Below, in pieces: positions 34,210 to 46,953 of a stretch of DNA of 58,000 nucleotides. Both the position numbers and the translations under genes were made by a program. The DNA comes from Cryptomeria japonica (lineage: Eukaryota > Streptophyta > Pinopsida > Cupressales > Cupressaceae): NCBI RefSeq assembly GCF_030272615.1, contig NC_081415.1:263180925-263238924 (forward strand), written 5' to 3'. How positions within the stretch are numbered: the stretch's first letter is position 1; each line of letters opens with the position of its first letter. The notes under the pieces were generated by a model that saw only the letters and a list, made by a program, of their open reading frames with translations, ran no database searches and was not told the origin of the DNA.

Positions 34210-35390
34210 GTAATATAAATGGAAATGAGTATGTAATGAATCTATATAAGATGCTTATGTATGTAGCTAACATCTCAATATACAAGTACTCAATTAGAGA
34301 AATGATGAAAAAGAGACCACTTATCTAATAAATGATGAAATTTCAAACTCTCATTCAAAAGATAAAGAGATCATTGTTATCATGCAGAAATCACTCAAAA
34401 TCCATAAAATGTAGAATGAATGCAACCTAAACCTAGTCACTAGATTTGAAATGCTTAATTTTCATCACTAAGCATTTACAAACATAGCAGGCAGATAAAA
34501 GTTCCTTTCTTTTCATGTGCAATATTAATTATCTTCTCTGCAATGACCCTTTTTTGGTTCATATCCTTGGATAGATTACGCACGCAACCAGATTGCACAT
34601 TTAAATAAATTCCCTCAAAACAGACAAAGAAATGATGCCAACCTCCCTGTAGCATACAAATAAGTGGAGTCGAGGTATCTGTGACGATTTCACCTTAATG
34701 TGAAGGCACTTATCACAAACACCTAGCTGATTAGATGTTTCCAGATCATCAGAATCATTCCTACAAGCAGAAAACAAAGAAAATATTATACCCCCAATCC
34801 TTGCTCCTCTTAGTCAAGATAGACTTCCTCAAGTTACTCAGAGGGAATAATAATCAAAAACCAATATAAAAGACAACACATGAAGAAAATTTCATGCATA
34901 TCTTAAATTGTTTAGTGATTATTTTCAGTAATCTTGTTTTGCTTGTTTACTCAGTGATAAAACTCTTCATTAGTTAGGAGACAGGTGATTGACTCAAATT
35001 GGATGACCAAGTTTCACTAACAAAAAGTTGACTTGGATTATACTACTTAGGATACGTAAAATGCTCAATTGATTACCCTAAGACTAGGACATTGATCAGT
35101 TTCAAGCCACGAGGGTTCTAAAGAACTAGGATGTCACAACAATGACTGAAAGATATGTACAAGCAATAGCAAAGATGTATGAAAGCAGGAAATGCCAACA
35201 TTGCGTTGATAGATGGAGCACTTGAGTACAAGAGGCGCATGTTTGTGAGGTTTTCACCTGCTTGGCAAGGATTCTTTTTTAAAAAAAAAAGATATTTTAG
35301 GATTTTTAGGATTTTTTTAGGACTTTTTCAGTTGTACAGGTTGCTGGAGCAGAGAATACTAAGTGAAGAATTTCTTCAATTGGATGGTGT
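34210..35390. other. Element B 3-prime flank, right
   Basis: Mirror of 27,061-28,241; no gene. The frame at 35,179-35,421 is a shadow of the polyprotein tail. Confidence 0.5.
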
Positions 35391-36550
35391 TGATCGGTTC
35401 ACGAAGTTGTTCTCCTTATGATCTTGAGACTGGATAGGCACCAGAGCCAAAGGTTGTAGTAGCGACATAGGGACCTAGCCAGTTGGGCTCAAAATTTCCT
35501 TTGTTGTCCCAAAACTATTGATTTTTAGGATTTTCTCTCAGGACAAGGTCACCAACTTGAAATTCGCGTTGTCGAACCTTCTTGTTATATCCTTTAGACA
35601 TTCTCTTTTGATACACTCTCAGATGATCAAATGCCACTTGTCGACATTCATCCAGCAACTCGAGCTCTTGCAATCTAGATATTTTGTAGTCCTCATCAGG
35701 GACGAGACCTTGCAAAGAAACTCTTAAAGATGGTATTTCCACCTCAATAGGTAAAACTACTTTGGATCCATACACCAAAGAAAAAGGTGTAGCCCTAGTA
35801 GGTGTTTTGATACTTGTTCTATAAGCCCATAATGCAGTTTGAGTTGTAGATGCCAATCCCTTTTGGATTTGTTTACTGTTTTGTGTAAGATAGTTAGTAG
35901 ATTTTTGTTAGATGCTTTAGCTTGTCCATTACCTTGAGGGTAATATATGGATGACTAGTGTTGTTTGATCTTGAATTTTTCATAGAGCTCATCTAGATCT
36001 TTGTTCTTGAATTGCCCTCCATTGTTAGTTACAATGGATGACGGTATCCCATACCTGCAAACGATATGGTTTAGGACGAACAGAGAGACTTGTTTACCGG
36101 TTGCTTTTATGAGCAGAACCGCTTCTACCAACTTAGTGAAGTACTCAAAGGAAATTATGATAAACTTGTGTCTGTTAGATGATGTAGAATATATTTGGCC
36201 AATGAGATCAAATACCCATTGCAAAAAAGGCCAATGAGATGATGTATGATATATTTGGCCAATGAGATGATGTATGATCCCTTGCTGGAGCATGTATGAA
36301 ATTTCCCATGTATTTGACACTTCTCACAAGTTTTAGAAAACTTTATAGCATCTTTCTCCATGTTTGGCTAGTAGTAGCCAGCCCTTAGTAGTTTTCAAGC
36401 TAAAGCTAGACCATTTGAATGAGATCCACAAATACCTTCATGGACTTCAGATAATGTGTGTTGAGACTTTTCAGTTTCTAGACACCTAAGCAAAGTACCA
36501 TCCAAACCTCATAAATAGGTCGTTAGCGATGATGATATACAGTGAAGTGT
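35391..36550 (-). pseudogene. Element B integrase, right
   Basis: Frames 36,725-36,486, 36,361-35,955 and 35,856-35,515. It shares the lost second Asp (TNNGGQF) and third Glu (GQAKAS), and the repeated CATCTCATTGGCC block. Private change: near 36,505-36,512 the right arm has lost 2 bp and a CG relative to the left, shifting the frame ahead of the zinc-finger region. Confidence 0.85.
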
Positions 36551-36729
36551 TTTGGATTAGGTTCCTTTTCTCATTACGGATAAGATTTTTTAGGGATAAT
36601 TTGGTCTCACGGGTAAGAGTAAATGTGGTTGTAGCAAGATGAGTCATGTCCAATAATAGAACAGACCATCTGGGACTCAAAAGAATCATAGGCAGGGTAA
36701 TGTAACTCTTCCACCAAGAATTCAAAGCA

Positions 36730-37128
36730 AAAACTAGATTCTTGTAACTCTGGTATAGATGCCAAGGCGGTCATAGTATATGTTGCTCTATTTGTTGATC
36801 TGGGGATCTATTGAAATGACACAAAAGTAAAATATTTCTTGAGATCATCAACCATCCTCTTATAAGGCATCAGTTTCTCATCTCGAGTCTGATGTGTATC
36901 ATTGATTTGATTGATGATTAGTTGAGAAACTCCATATATGTGTAATTCCATAACCTTCCATTCATTAGCTAGCTTGATCCCATTTACCAAAGCTTTGTAC
37001 TCTGCAACGTTGTTTGTGCAAGGGAAGAGAATCATGTAAGCCTTCGGGATTGAATATTTTTGAGGGATAATAAAAAGTATCCCATCACCAGAACCATGTT
37101 GAGTGAAAGACCCATCAAAGAACATCTT
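36730..37128 (-). pseudogene. Element B archaeal-type RNase H, right
   Basis: Frame 37,125-36,808 with FFDGSFTQHGSG and AEYKALVNGI. The catalytic Asp before SQL is Val, as on the left. One substitution (His for Asn in EL(H/N)IYG). Confidence 0.82.
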
Positions 37129-37158
37129 CCATGATTATTGAGTAACGTGCATGATAGA

Positions 37159-37569
37159 TTAATCTGGGAATTCTATGTGTAAAGGTTGACTATCTTCAAT
37201 TGGAGCTTCAGCAAGTTGGTCTATAATTACCTGTCCTTTCATGGCTTTGCATTCTACATATTCAATATCGAATTTCGTAAGATCCATGACCCATCTAGCC
37301 AATCTTCTGGTAAGTGTTGCTTTGCTAAGAAGATATTTGAGCGGATCAATCTTAGCCACTAGCTTGATGGAATGTGCTAACATGTAGTGTCTCAATTTTT
37401 GTGATGCAAATACTAATTCCAAACAAGCTTTTTCTATTATAGTATAGTTCATTTCATAAGACACCAATGTTCTGCTGATATAATAAATAGCTCTTTCCTT
37501 TTTATTCTCATCTTGTTGTGCCAAAAGTGCCCCCAGTGATGTATCGGTAGCTAATATGTATAGAATCAA
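37159..37569 (-). pseudogene. Element B Ty3-type RNase H, right
   Basis: A 136-codon frame with LYILATDTSLGALLAQ and the same catalytic residues as the left. Small substitutions: Val for Phe in RW(V/F)MDLTKF, Met for Ile in CKA(M/I)KGQ, Ile for Leu near the end. Confidence 0.85.
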
Positions 37570-37717
37570 TGGTTTACCTAAAAATTGGTGGCATTAGTAT
37601 TAGTAGATTAGATATGTATTCTTTGATTTGTTGAAGGTGTTTCTCACATTCCTAATCCCAGTTGTAGGTTACACCTTTCCTTAATACTTTTGTGAAGGGT
37701 TGAGCTTTATCTACTAG

Positions 37718-38521
37718 CTAAGAAATAAAGTGTCTGATTGACTGTAGATGTCCTTGTAAACTTCTCATTTGACTAATATTATTTGGAGGTGGCATTTCCT
37801 TTATAGCTTGGACCTTCTCAGGATCAACCTCAATTCCTTTCCTTGAAATGATGTAACCAAGTAATTTCCCTGATGTCACTCTGAATGCACACTTTTTAGG
37901 ATTTGGCCAGAGCTTGAGTTTTTCCATTTTATCTAGTATGAGGCCTATCTCCTGAATATTTGTGGATCTCTTCATAGTCTTTACTAAGGTGTCATCAACA
38001 TAGTCTTCCATATTCTTATGCATCATATCATGAAAGATAGTTGTTACTGCTCTTTGGTAAGTTGCCCCTACATTCTTTAGCCCAAATGGCATGACGTTCC
38101 AGCAAAAGGTTCCCCATGGACAGGTGAAAGTTGTCTTTTCTTGATCTTCAAGAGCTACTTTGATCTTATTATAATAGGAGAATCCATCCATTAATGAGTA
38201 CATCTCATATCTAGCTGTCATATCCACTATCATATCAATGTTTGGTAATGGAAAATCATCCTTCAGACAAGTTTCGTTAAGATCTCTAAAATTTGTACAA
38301 ACCCTAATAGATTTGTCTACCTTTGATACAGGTATTATGTTTGATATCCATTCGGCATAGTCTATAGCTCTGATGAATCCAGCTTTTAGTAATTTTTCTA
38401 GCTCAACCTTGACTAGAAGTGCCACATGAGGGTGCATATTACAGAGGTTTTGCTTGACTGGTTTAACTCCTGGTGTAATAGAAAGATGGTGCATGATGAG
38501 ATCAAGATCCAAGCCTAGCAT
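37718..38521 (-). pseudogene. Element B reverse transcriptase, right
   Basis: 267 codons, identical to the left copy except Pro for Ala in C(P/A)WGTF. Motif A Asp and YVDD are present. The same TAG (37,718-37,720) truncates it, direct evidence that the stop predates the inverted duplication. Confidence 0.92.
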
Positions 38522-38629
38522 ATTAAAGTATGTCCATGGAAAGTTGATCTTCTTTTCTAAAAAGAGATTGTTGAAATCTTTTAACTCTTCTGCTGATAAT
38601 GATTGAGCTAAGTGGATGATATGTGGTAT

Positions 38630-39480
38630 CTATTGACTCCCAATATTTACTGACTGAGTCGGTTCAATCAATATAGAAGACCTTTCCTGGAAGTGACTTG
38701 GCAGTATATCAAGTATCTCACCTTCAGGCGCCTTAGAGAGGTTTTCACCCTTTGGTACGTCCTTTATTTTCTCTATTTTTTATTCTGACACCACCACAAT
38801 ATGGTTTTTGCCATCAGATCTTTTCTTTTTCTTCTTTTTTAAATTTTTGTGACCAAGATACTTGATATTTGTTTCAGTCATATTCTCACTTTGTTCGTTG
38901 GTGGAAGAGTCCATTGGTTCAACTACATTAAGGTAGTAGGCTAACGTGTAGTCACTAGCAAAGATAGGTACATTCATAGGTTGGTCTTGTAGATTACAAT
39001 CAATTATTTTAGGATGTACCAAGGATAGAGTTTGGATAGGTTCAAGGGAGTTCATGGTATGATCATCATAACTACAAACCGAAAAGTTGAGTTCCAGAAG
39101 ACTACTTTGCATAAATGTCTCGAGACCAGGAAGAGTTACAACATGATCATTAAAGTCCATATTAATATTTAGTTGACGAAATCCCATAGACCTACTTCTA
39201 GCATCATTCTCTATGCCAGGTTAGACTACATATCGTGGTTCGACAGTAACAGGATCAGTAGACAGATTCCCGACATCCGTGATAGAGGAGTTAGAGTCGT
39301 AAGATGAAGTTTCTGACTCTTCTTCAAGTGATTGAGTAAATGTATGTATAGTGTCAATACCTACATCTTTAATGTTGCAAGTTCCTTCATGATTTGGTTC
39401 GTTTATCACTTGTATCTGATATACTTCCTGACATAACCTTAATCGTTCTATGAATCTCTTTCATCTACTCCATTCAACTT
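38630..39480 (-). pseudogene. Element B protease-RT linker, second part, right
   Basis: Frames 39,409-39,221 (Ser/Asp/Glu-rich, one residue different from the left) and 39,187-38,780 (identical in sequence to the left, ending in the Lys-rich run). The TAG before RT is shared. Confidence 0.6.
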
Positions 39481-39688
39481 TTTTTGGACTAATGACTGGT
39501 TCTGTTTCTGTACCTTCTAATTCTTCTTGTGTAGTTCTATACCTAATTTGTTCTATCTTATTAGAGGGAGATATAGTAGGTGAATAATTTCCTTGTGTTT
39601 TTCTTTCTTTCAGCTTTTGTTCATAGTCTTCTTGTCTTTTTAGTCTGATTTTTTCTATCTCTGATTGTAGTTTTAAGCGTATCAGCTC

Positions 39689-40288
39689 TTATGTGTCATT
39701 TGTGATATCACTAGACTCTTCTGGAGTTTCTGTAATAGATGTATCTGAGAGATTATCTGGACCCCATTCATACTCATTCAAGTCATTTTTTGAATCATCT
39801 AGTTGTTGTCTACCAGTATATGTGACTAGAATTTTTAGTGGTGCAAACAATTCTCTGATTGTTCCTACTTCTTCTCTCATATCCTTTGGGACTTCTACTT
39901 CTTGTAGTGTTGTAGCTGATATCATTGGGACTTGAGTACTAACTATTTCCTCTATCTTGATTAATAGTTCTTCTTGGTCTTTTTTACACTCTTCCTGGGT
40001 TTGTTGAGTGTTTACTTCCTGTGTAGTTGAAGGTTGTGTCTTTTTCTTCCACTTAGACTTAGAAGCATGTTTTTGGTCTGATATTTTTCCTGGATTGTAT
40101 CGCATTCCATCTTTATCATTTGTAGAATTTTTTTGCAGTTGAATAGGTTCAACGATACCTTCTTGATGTTTGCCCAAAGGACCGGTACCTAAATATCCCA
40201 TGTGTTGAATCATTTTGTAGCCTGGACCATGTTGTGTTGAGGAAATCTCACAATGTCGTACTTCTTTGTTTTCACTATCTTCCTTGAA
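39689..40288 (-). pseudogene. Element B G-patch plus linker, right
   Basis: A 174-codon frame (40,213-39,689) starts in the G-patch (MIQHMGYLGTGPLGKHQ) and runs into the acidic linker without the TAG found at 22,453-22,455 on the left; here the codon is CAG. It ends at a TAA near 39,689 where the left arm has CAA, so each arm lost a different part of this region. Confidence 0.7.
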
Positions 40289-40528
40289 AAGTCATTTAAG
40301 AACAACGTCCTCTTCTATTTCATGTACAAGGGAAGTAGAAGATCATACAAAAATACCATCATATATGACATTTGGAGTTGAAATTTGTGTCCTCATAGCC
40401 TCTGATGGTTTGTCCAACTATTTTGGTGATGGAGGAAGAGAGATTAATGAGAGTACTGGTTCTATCTTGTAGCCATCCATGCTAGTATTTGTGATTTTCA
40501 ATTTCTTTTCTAAATCCTTCATCAAGGT

Positions 40529-40980
40529 TTATGAACTTTTAGCTGTAGAGGCTTCTCTATTATGAGGCACAAAGGTATCAACACTCTTTATTAATGCATT
40601 ATAGGGGTAGTTTGTATCAGTAGAAATACTAACTTCAACACTATTATAAGGAAATTTTAAGCACTGATAATATGTAGATGGTATTGCCTTCATTTCATGA
40701 ATCCATGACCTACTTTGTAAGATGTTGTATGATAGAGGAAGATGAAGCACTTGAAAAATAACATCTCTTTCTACAGGTCCTACGCTAATTGGTAATAGTA
40801 CCAAACCTTTAGAGGTTCTTTCTTCTTCATCATAAGCTTAGATTGTTATTTTCTTAGCCAGATCAATGACATTTTCAGAAAATCCCAGTTGTGTAAACAA
40901 ATTGTAGGTACAAATATTCAACCCAGATCCTCCATCTATAAAAACACGTTTAACTTGGTGTTTATGGATCATAGCTTCAA
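40529..40980 (-). pseudogene. Element B aspartic protease, right
   Basis: Same D-G-G-S active-site block (about 40,908-40,940) and C-terminal SRSWIHEM block as the left copy, with the same internal TAA near 40,838. The frame 40,804-40,529 covers the second half. Confidence 0.78.
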
Positions 40981-41247
40981 TGTGCAATGGTTGGTTATGT
41001 GGGTGATTTAGTTCAAGTTGTCATCTTCTTCAGAGAAAGTGAGATAATGAGGTGAAGTCAGGTGACCCACCATAGATTGAAATCAATCGATATCTAATTT
41101 TTTTGGGATATTAGTGGTGAGAAATGTTTTGTCTAGGATATCTTTATGAGCAGAAGAGATTTTTAGCAATTCAAAGATGGAGATTTGAGCATTTGTTCTT
41201 TTCAACTATTTGACAATGCTATAGCTAGGAGATGATAATGAAGCCAG

Positions 41248-43157
41248 CTATTTGGATTTAGTCATAATTGTATTTGTTTGTCTGTTTGAAGCAATTGGTA
41301 GTTTTGATGTTGTTTGAACAGGAGTTGAGGAACTAGCTCCTTGGAGAGTAACCTTCTTTTGGGAATGGGTCACAGCATTTTCATTTTGTGATTCAGTTTG
41401 TTTATCTTTAATTATGATAACATTGCAATACTCAGGTTGGGAAGACTCAATCATGTTGATCACATTGTCATTGTTAGTATAGGTGTAGTTTACTTTGGCA
41501 CCTCCTTTTGATTTTAAGGAATCACCTTGTTCATAAATAGTTAATGGATCTTTAAAAGCTTTGTGATCATAATTAGTTGTGTGATTTCCAACAACAATTT
41601 TACCAGCGTCGATGAGATCTTGAATCACATGTTTGAGCTTCATGCAGTTGTTTGTGTTATGACCTTTGTTTTGATGGTATTCACAATATTCATTTTCTCT
41701 CCACCATTTTGGTTTGACTTCTGGATCATATGGTCTAGATTTGTTTGGTAACATTATTAGATCATTTGCCAGTAAAGTTTTAAAAGCTGATTCGTATGAT
41801 TTTTGAGAGGAGTGAAGTCACATTTAGGTTTCAAAAGCCAAGGTTTCTCTTTAAACCACTCTTTTACTTTCTTCGGAGGATTTTTTGTTGCAGTTTCAGC
41901 TGCTTTGAGTGCTTGGGTGCCACTAGCCAAGTTAAATATCGTGGGTTTTGAGTTTGTTTTAACAATGTCTACTACTCCATCATTAACATTGTTTCTATTG
42001 TTGTCTTTGCCATATTTCCAATATTTGTTCTTTTCCTTGGAACTAGATCCTGGTTGTGTTTCTTTCCAAAGTGAGATATCTCCCTTTTTTATAAGCACAT
42101 CTTCCATTCGAAGGGCATTATCTACCATTTTGTTGAATGATGTGTGCACTAGCATCTGGTACTTGTATTTCAATTCAGGGATCAAGTTATTGACAATGAT
42201 ATCTATTTTGTCAAAATTTGGAATAGGCCACGAATATCTAGAGAACATCTTTCTCCAACATTGGAGGAAAGTGAGAAAGGGTTCTCTTTTTTTCTGTTTG
42301 GTATTACAATGCTTAATCATAGTGATTGGATGATGAATGTTGTAGGAGTATTTTTGTACGAACAATTTGGATTAATTCTTGAAAAAAATTTATCACCATA
42401 GGTAGACTTGAAAACCATTCCATAGCTTGCCCTCCTAAACTTCTCAGGAAAAGGCACATGAGATATATTTGTTTGTGCATGAACTCCATACATAAAGCAC
42501 AAAATTCTCTAACATGTTCTTGAGGGTTTGAGGTGCCATCATGTTTGTCAAATTTTGGGATCTCGACTCGTGAAGGAAATGGAGGCATATATAGGTTTTT
42601 GTCAAATGGAAATGGACATATTGTATCCAGAGAATATTGTTTTGATGATTTATCCTTTTTTTTCAGTTCTGTGATCTTAGTCCGTAAGCTTGCAATTGTT
42701 TATTTACCATTACCAAGAGTAAATCTTCCTCTTTAGTGACGAGGGTCTCAACATTATAACCAGTAGGAAGTTTAGTGCCTTGTTTTGCTAGTTCTAGAAA
42801 ATAGTCTTCTTTTTCTCTAGCCATGATAACCTTCATCATTTTTCAAAAATCTTTATCCTCTTGACATTTCTGCATATCAATTTCTAGAGGTTCAGAGGCT
42901 TCAAATTCACCTAATGAGGAATCACTATCAGTAGTATGTATACTAAGATCGTCACGTGCATCATGTTTAGCAACTTGTCTTTCTTGTCTTGTTCCAGATA
43001 TAGTGGGAGATAAGGGTTGATAAAAAACTGGCATACCTAATGATAAAGGTTTATTACTGTCGGGATCCCCTATGTAAAATGGATTATTTTGATATGAAAA
43101 GGATTGTCCTTTGCCTCTGTCATCTTTCTTACGAGCACTTCTAGTTTGATTCAGCAT
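41248..43157 (-). pseudogene. Element B Gag, right
   Basis: Frames 43,157-42,843, 42,588-42,313, 42,365-41,757 and 41,754-41,248. The CGA at 42,108-42,110 keeps one 202-codon frame open across the point where the left copy has TGA. In exchange the frame breaks near 41,790-41,800, where the left copy reads through. The CHHC knuckle (CEYHQNKGHNTNNC) is intact. Same family and role as the left Gag. Confidence 0.85.
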
Positions 43158-43264
43158 TTTTCTGACTGATGTGACCTAGAGCTATTTGTGATGCAAAAGT
43201 CAAGATCAAATTTGGAGCTAGTTTGTTCATTTAACACTTTGATTGAGAGAAGCAACTAAGATTT

Positions 43265-43385
43265 AGTCTGGTTTCAGGAATGATCTATCCTGTGTAAGAA
43301 GTTTATCTAAGTTACCTAGTTTGATTTGAAATAAGTGACTAAGACTCGGTTTGGTTTTAGGAATGATCTATCCTGTGTAAGATGT
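43265..43385. repeat. Short direct repeat before element B, right
   Basis: AATGATCTATCCTGTGTAAG occurs near 43,279 and 43,361, about 82 bp apart; mirror of 19,060-19,190. Confidence 0.7.
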
Positions 43386-43489
43386 TATTAGGACATAGCA
43401 ATAGATTATATAGATGACTTGGGCATGCACCGGTGATACATCACATGGTGGAGGAGGACATACCCCAGAGCCATCTTCCCAGTAGAATT

Positions 43490-44390
43490 TCATAGAGGGG
43501 ACCCCAAACCATGGAGATAGTTAGGCAATGGAGAGGGATCTGATGCATCCAAGGAGGATTCAGATGATCAGGGTGACAACACAAAGGAGCAAGAGGCGGG
43601 CGGAGATGGAGGCAATCCTGATACTAGAGAGGGAGATGGGGATGGAGATGATGATGAGGAGGAGGATGAGGAGGAGGGAAAGGAGGAGGAGGAGGAGGAG
43701 GAGAATGAGTCAAGTGCAATTCATCACTCCAGAGAGAATACCAGAGCCATAGATCCACCGAGTCTCCCATGGCAGGCAGAGAGGGGTCCAATAAGGGGTC
43801 CTGATCTTGATCCTCATTGGCCTATACCGACTATACAAAGATAGTATGAGCAAGGAGGGCCCAAAGGATCCCAGGCTCAGGTAGTTGATGTCTCCAATCC
43901 TCACTAGCGAGAGGGAGATCTAGGTAATGTGCTATGTTATTGATTAACATATGCATTCTACCTGCTTTAGATTTGATGATATAGAATGTTACTGATTAAA
44001 AATTTCTCTCTATCCTGCAACTAACATCCATGAATGGAATTCTCTGATTCAGAATGTAGTGATAGACCTTATTGTGACTGCACACATACATATACCGCAC
44101 ATATCCCAAAGGAGTATTGAACGTTGTGAGGACCTTTTCTCCCCTATTTGGACAGAGGTGGAGGACCTACGAGACAGATTACGATGGACAATGCATGATA
44201 TAGCGGTGGCACAGACATAGATAGCCACATACTGAGGGATCATAATGGAGAGAGATCATAGGAGCTCCTCACAGAGTCACTCACGGTCTGTATCATGATA
44301 CACCTGCAATGGGCCACCCGCACGGCTAGATCAGGAGAGGGCATCTAGCCACCATCCTCCTGCTACTAGTCCTAGGGATAGGAGATGATT
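43490..44390 (+). pseudogene. Antisense acidic-protein remnant, right
   Basis: Mirror of 18,060-18,960. One frame is open from about 43,530 to a TAG at about 43,843, acidic (EEEDEEEGKEEEEEEEN) then Trp/Pro-rich. A second frame with a coiled-coil-like stretch lies near 44,130-44,230. It is antisense to element A and lies just downstream of its pol. No PMD core is present. Confidence 0.4.
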
Positions 44391-44918
44391 TTGATGTACT
44401 GATGTATATATGATGACACTCATGATTATGTTATTTTTAATGCTTAAACAATGTACACATTGCTTATATTAGAGGTAACATATTGAGTAATGAGCATGTA
44501 TATCTGATTTTAATTTCCATGTGATTGATTTCTCAATGCTTCATGATTAAATTGATACATGTGTGATTTAATTAAATAAGTATTTCATCAAATGTCACTA
44601 TGATGATGTAAAGGAAGAATGTATTAAGCATGAGAACTATATGACTAATTTGATTTAATTAACTTAAATTAAACATGACATGATTTAATTCTACTTAACA
44701 CATAAGAAATTGTATAATATGCTAACACATATGAAATGTAAATCTATTGCAATTTACATAAAAATAATCCAAGACAAACAATACAATAAATGAAACATGC
44801 TTGTCAAGAATGAAGTAATGTAGACCAAACATTATAACATCATTTAATCTTACATACTTTAATAAATACATGCTAACATATTACCCAATTTTGAAGAAAA
44901 AGATAACAGAAAGAAGAC

Positions 44919-44919
<1 letters not shown>
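44390..44919. other. Non-coding element A 3-prime flank, right
   Basis: Mirror of 17,531-18,059; AT-rich and without a gene or an identifiable 3-prime LTR. Confidence 0.5.

Positions 44920-44961
<42 letters not shown>
44920..44961. repeat. (AG)n microsatellite, right copy
   Basis: About 42 bp of AG repeats, uninterrupted; the left copy is about 18 bp longer and has one interruption. Confidence 0.95.
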
Positions 44962-44963
<2 letters not shown>

Positions 44964-44965
44964 AC

Positions 44966-46180
44966 TAGGCATAGTGTCTACGAAGGTGCATAGCATTTAT
45001 GGTTTCCTTGAGAGGCATACCTTCCACATCTGCTATCCTATAAGAACCTAATCCATAGACCTCCATGACGATGTATGATCCAAGCCAATTAGGACTGAAC
45101 TTTCCTTTCTCCTCAAGTAAGGCATTCACGTTGCATTGATTCTCATAAAGGACGTAGTCACTTATCGAGAATGAATGTTGAATAACCTTATCATTGTAGC
45201 TTCATTGCAATTTTTTATGATGTGCTTGAATATGTTTGAGGGTATTGATACACCATTCATCGAGCATCTCAACTTGTTGAAGTCTTTTCTCTCTATAGGA
45301 ATCATCATCCACTGTACCCTTAAGAGATACTCTCAAAGAAGGAATTTCTGACTCCAAAGGCATAATGGCATTGACACCATAAATAAGATTGTAAGGGGTA
45401 CAACCCATAGCAACACGTGCACTCGTATGATAAGCCCACAGAGCATGGGTTAATTGAGTATGACAATCCTTACCATGCTTGTTTTTAGGCTTTCAAATAA
45501 TTTGTTCAATTATCCTATTAGAAGACTCAGCTTGACCATTTGATTGAGGTTAATAAGGTGTAGAAAATTTATGTTGAATATGATATTTCTCAAGAAATTT
45601 CTTCACATCCTTATTTTTGAATGACGTTCCATTATCTAAAACTAAGGGAGAAGGTATCCCAAATCAAAAAATGTTGTTTTCTAAAATGAATTTACAAATT
45701 ACTTCAGCGGTAGTAGATCCAAGAGGAACAACTTCCACCCACTTCATAAAGTTATTAGTAGTAGTTATGATGAAAGTATGTCCTTGAGATGAAGGAGGAT
45801 ATATTTTACCAACAAGATCCAAACCCCATGTGGAAAAGGGCCAAGATGCTACCCATGATCAAAGTTCTTGGGAAGGGGCATGGATCAAATTGTTATATTG
45901 ATGACATTGATAACATAATTTAACAAATGCAAATGAATCATTTTCCATGGTTTGCCAATAATATCCCCTTCAAAGTAATCTTTGAACTAAAGACCTACCC
46001 CCAAAATGCCCCCCGCAAGAACCTGAATGCGCTTCTTTCAGAATGATAAGGACCTTAGCCTTATTTAAGCATTGAAGGAGAAGACCATTATAAGTCCTCC
46101 TATAGATAACATTCGAAAGGATAATGTATCAAGCAACTAATTTGCGAACCCTAACCCTAGTATTCTTATTCGCAGAATCA
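44966..46180 (-). pseudogene. Element A integrase, right
   Basis: Continuous with the RNase H across the empty insertion site. It has the same frameshift near 45,665 (AAATCAAAAAATG on the plus strand) and the same TAA in the core as the left. The three catalytic acids are readable in their respective frames. The C-terminal frame 45,408-45,202 differs by single residues from the left. Confidence 0.82.
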
Positions 46181-46184
46181 GGTT
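46180..46184. other. Empty site of the 4.4-kb insertion
   Basis: A single AGGTT (AACCT on the minus strand) between TCGCAGAATC and AGTTACCATC. The left arm has the same junction split by the insertion with this 5-mer duplicated. Confidence 0.93.
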
Positions 46185-46692
46185 AGTTACCATCACTCAA
46201 ATATCTTAAGACATGCGAGTACCATTCATCAGAATATATAATGAAAGAATATGCCACATCACCAGGGTTATCAGCAATAGTTGGGGAAGTAAGGTTATGA
46301 ATAGTGAATTGAAGATCTACCATGGGGTCCTCTAGAGACACAAGAAAGGTGACACATGCCATCGCATCAACATGTCGATTATCTTTTCAAGGAAAGGGCT
46401 TCATGGTGTAAGAATCAAATTTTTGTAACAAGGATAAAGCTAGATCTTTATATTACGATAATTTGTCTTGGTTAGCTTGATAAACTCCTGTCACTTGTCT
46501 TATGATTAGTTGAGAATCTCCATAAATGTGTAGATTTTTCACACTCAACACCAAGGCTTCTTTAATTCCAGCTATAAGAACTTCATATTCAACAATGTTT
46601 CTGGTACATAAGAAATTGAGACAATATGATAAGGAATAGGCTTCTTTGTAAGAGAAATTAAGACCACCCCTGCCCCTGATCATATACGACAC
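46183..46692 (-). pseudogene. Element A archaeal-type RNase H, right
   Basis: Frame 46,692-46,453 with EYEVLIAGI and IYGDSQLIIRQ: the catalytic Asp is kept here (Tyr on the left). A TAA at about 46,453-46,455 ends the frame as on the left. The N-terminal Asp motif is not recognisable and the Ty3 RNase H upstream (46,693-46,953) is mostly deleted. Confidence 0.75.
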
Positions 46693-46953
46693 TTAGAACC
46701 ATAAAAGTATAGTTCCCAACTCCCTTAATGGAAAGAATGTATTCATCGGGGAAAGACTCAGAATTAGGTAGGGAGAAGGGTGAAGGAGCATCAACTAAAT
46801 GATCAGTTAGTGCGTGAACCTTTATTGCCTTTTGTTATCATTAAATTTGACTTCATAAGGTTGCAAGAGCTTGAGGGGAAGCAGTGGTGTATAGAAGAAA
46901 AGGCTTAGTAGGCTCAACAGGTCGAAGAATAGGAGGATTTACCAAATAGGTTT

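Larger units (their letters stand above)
35391..43157 (-). mobile_element. Ty3/gypsy element B (Tat-like), right copy
   Basis: Inverted copy of 19,292-27,060 with the same domain order on the minus strand. Shared damage includes integrase Asp to Asn and Glu to Lys, archaeal RNase H Asp to Val, the TAG after RT and the integrase triplication. Private differences: the Gag codon at 42,108-42,110 is still CGA, and the G-patch frame is longer. Confidence 0.9.
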
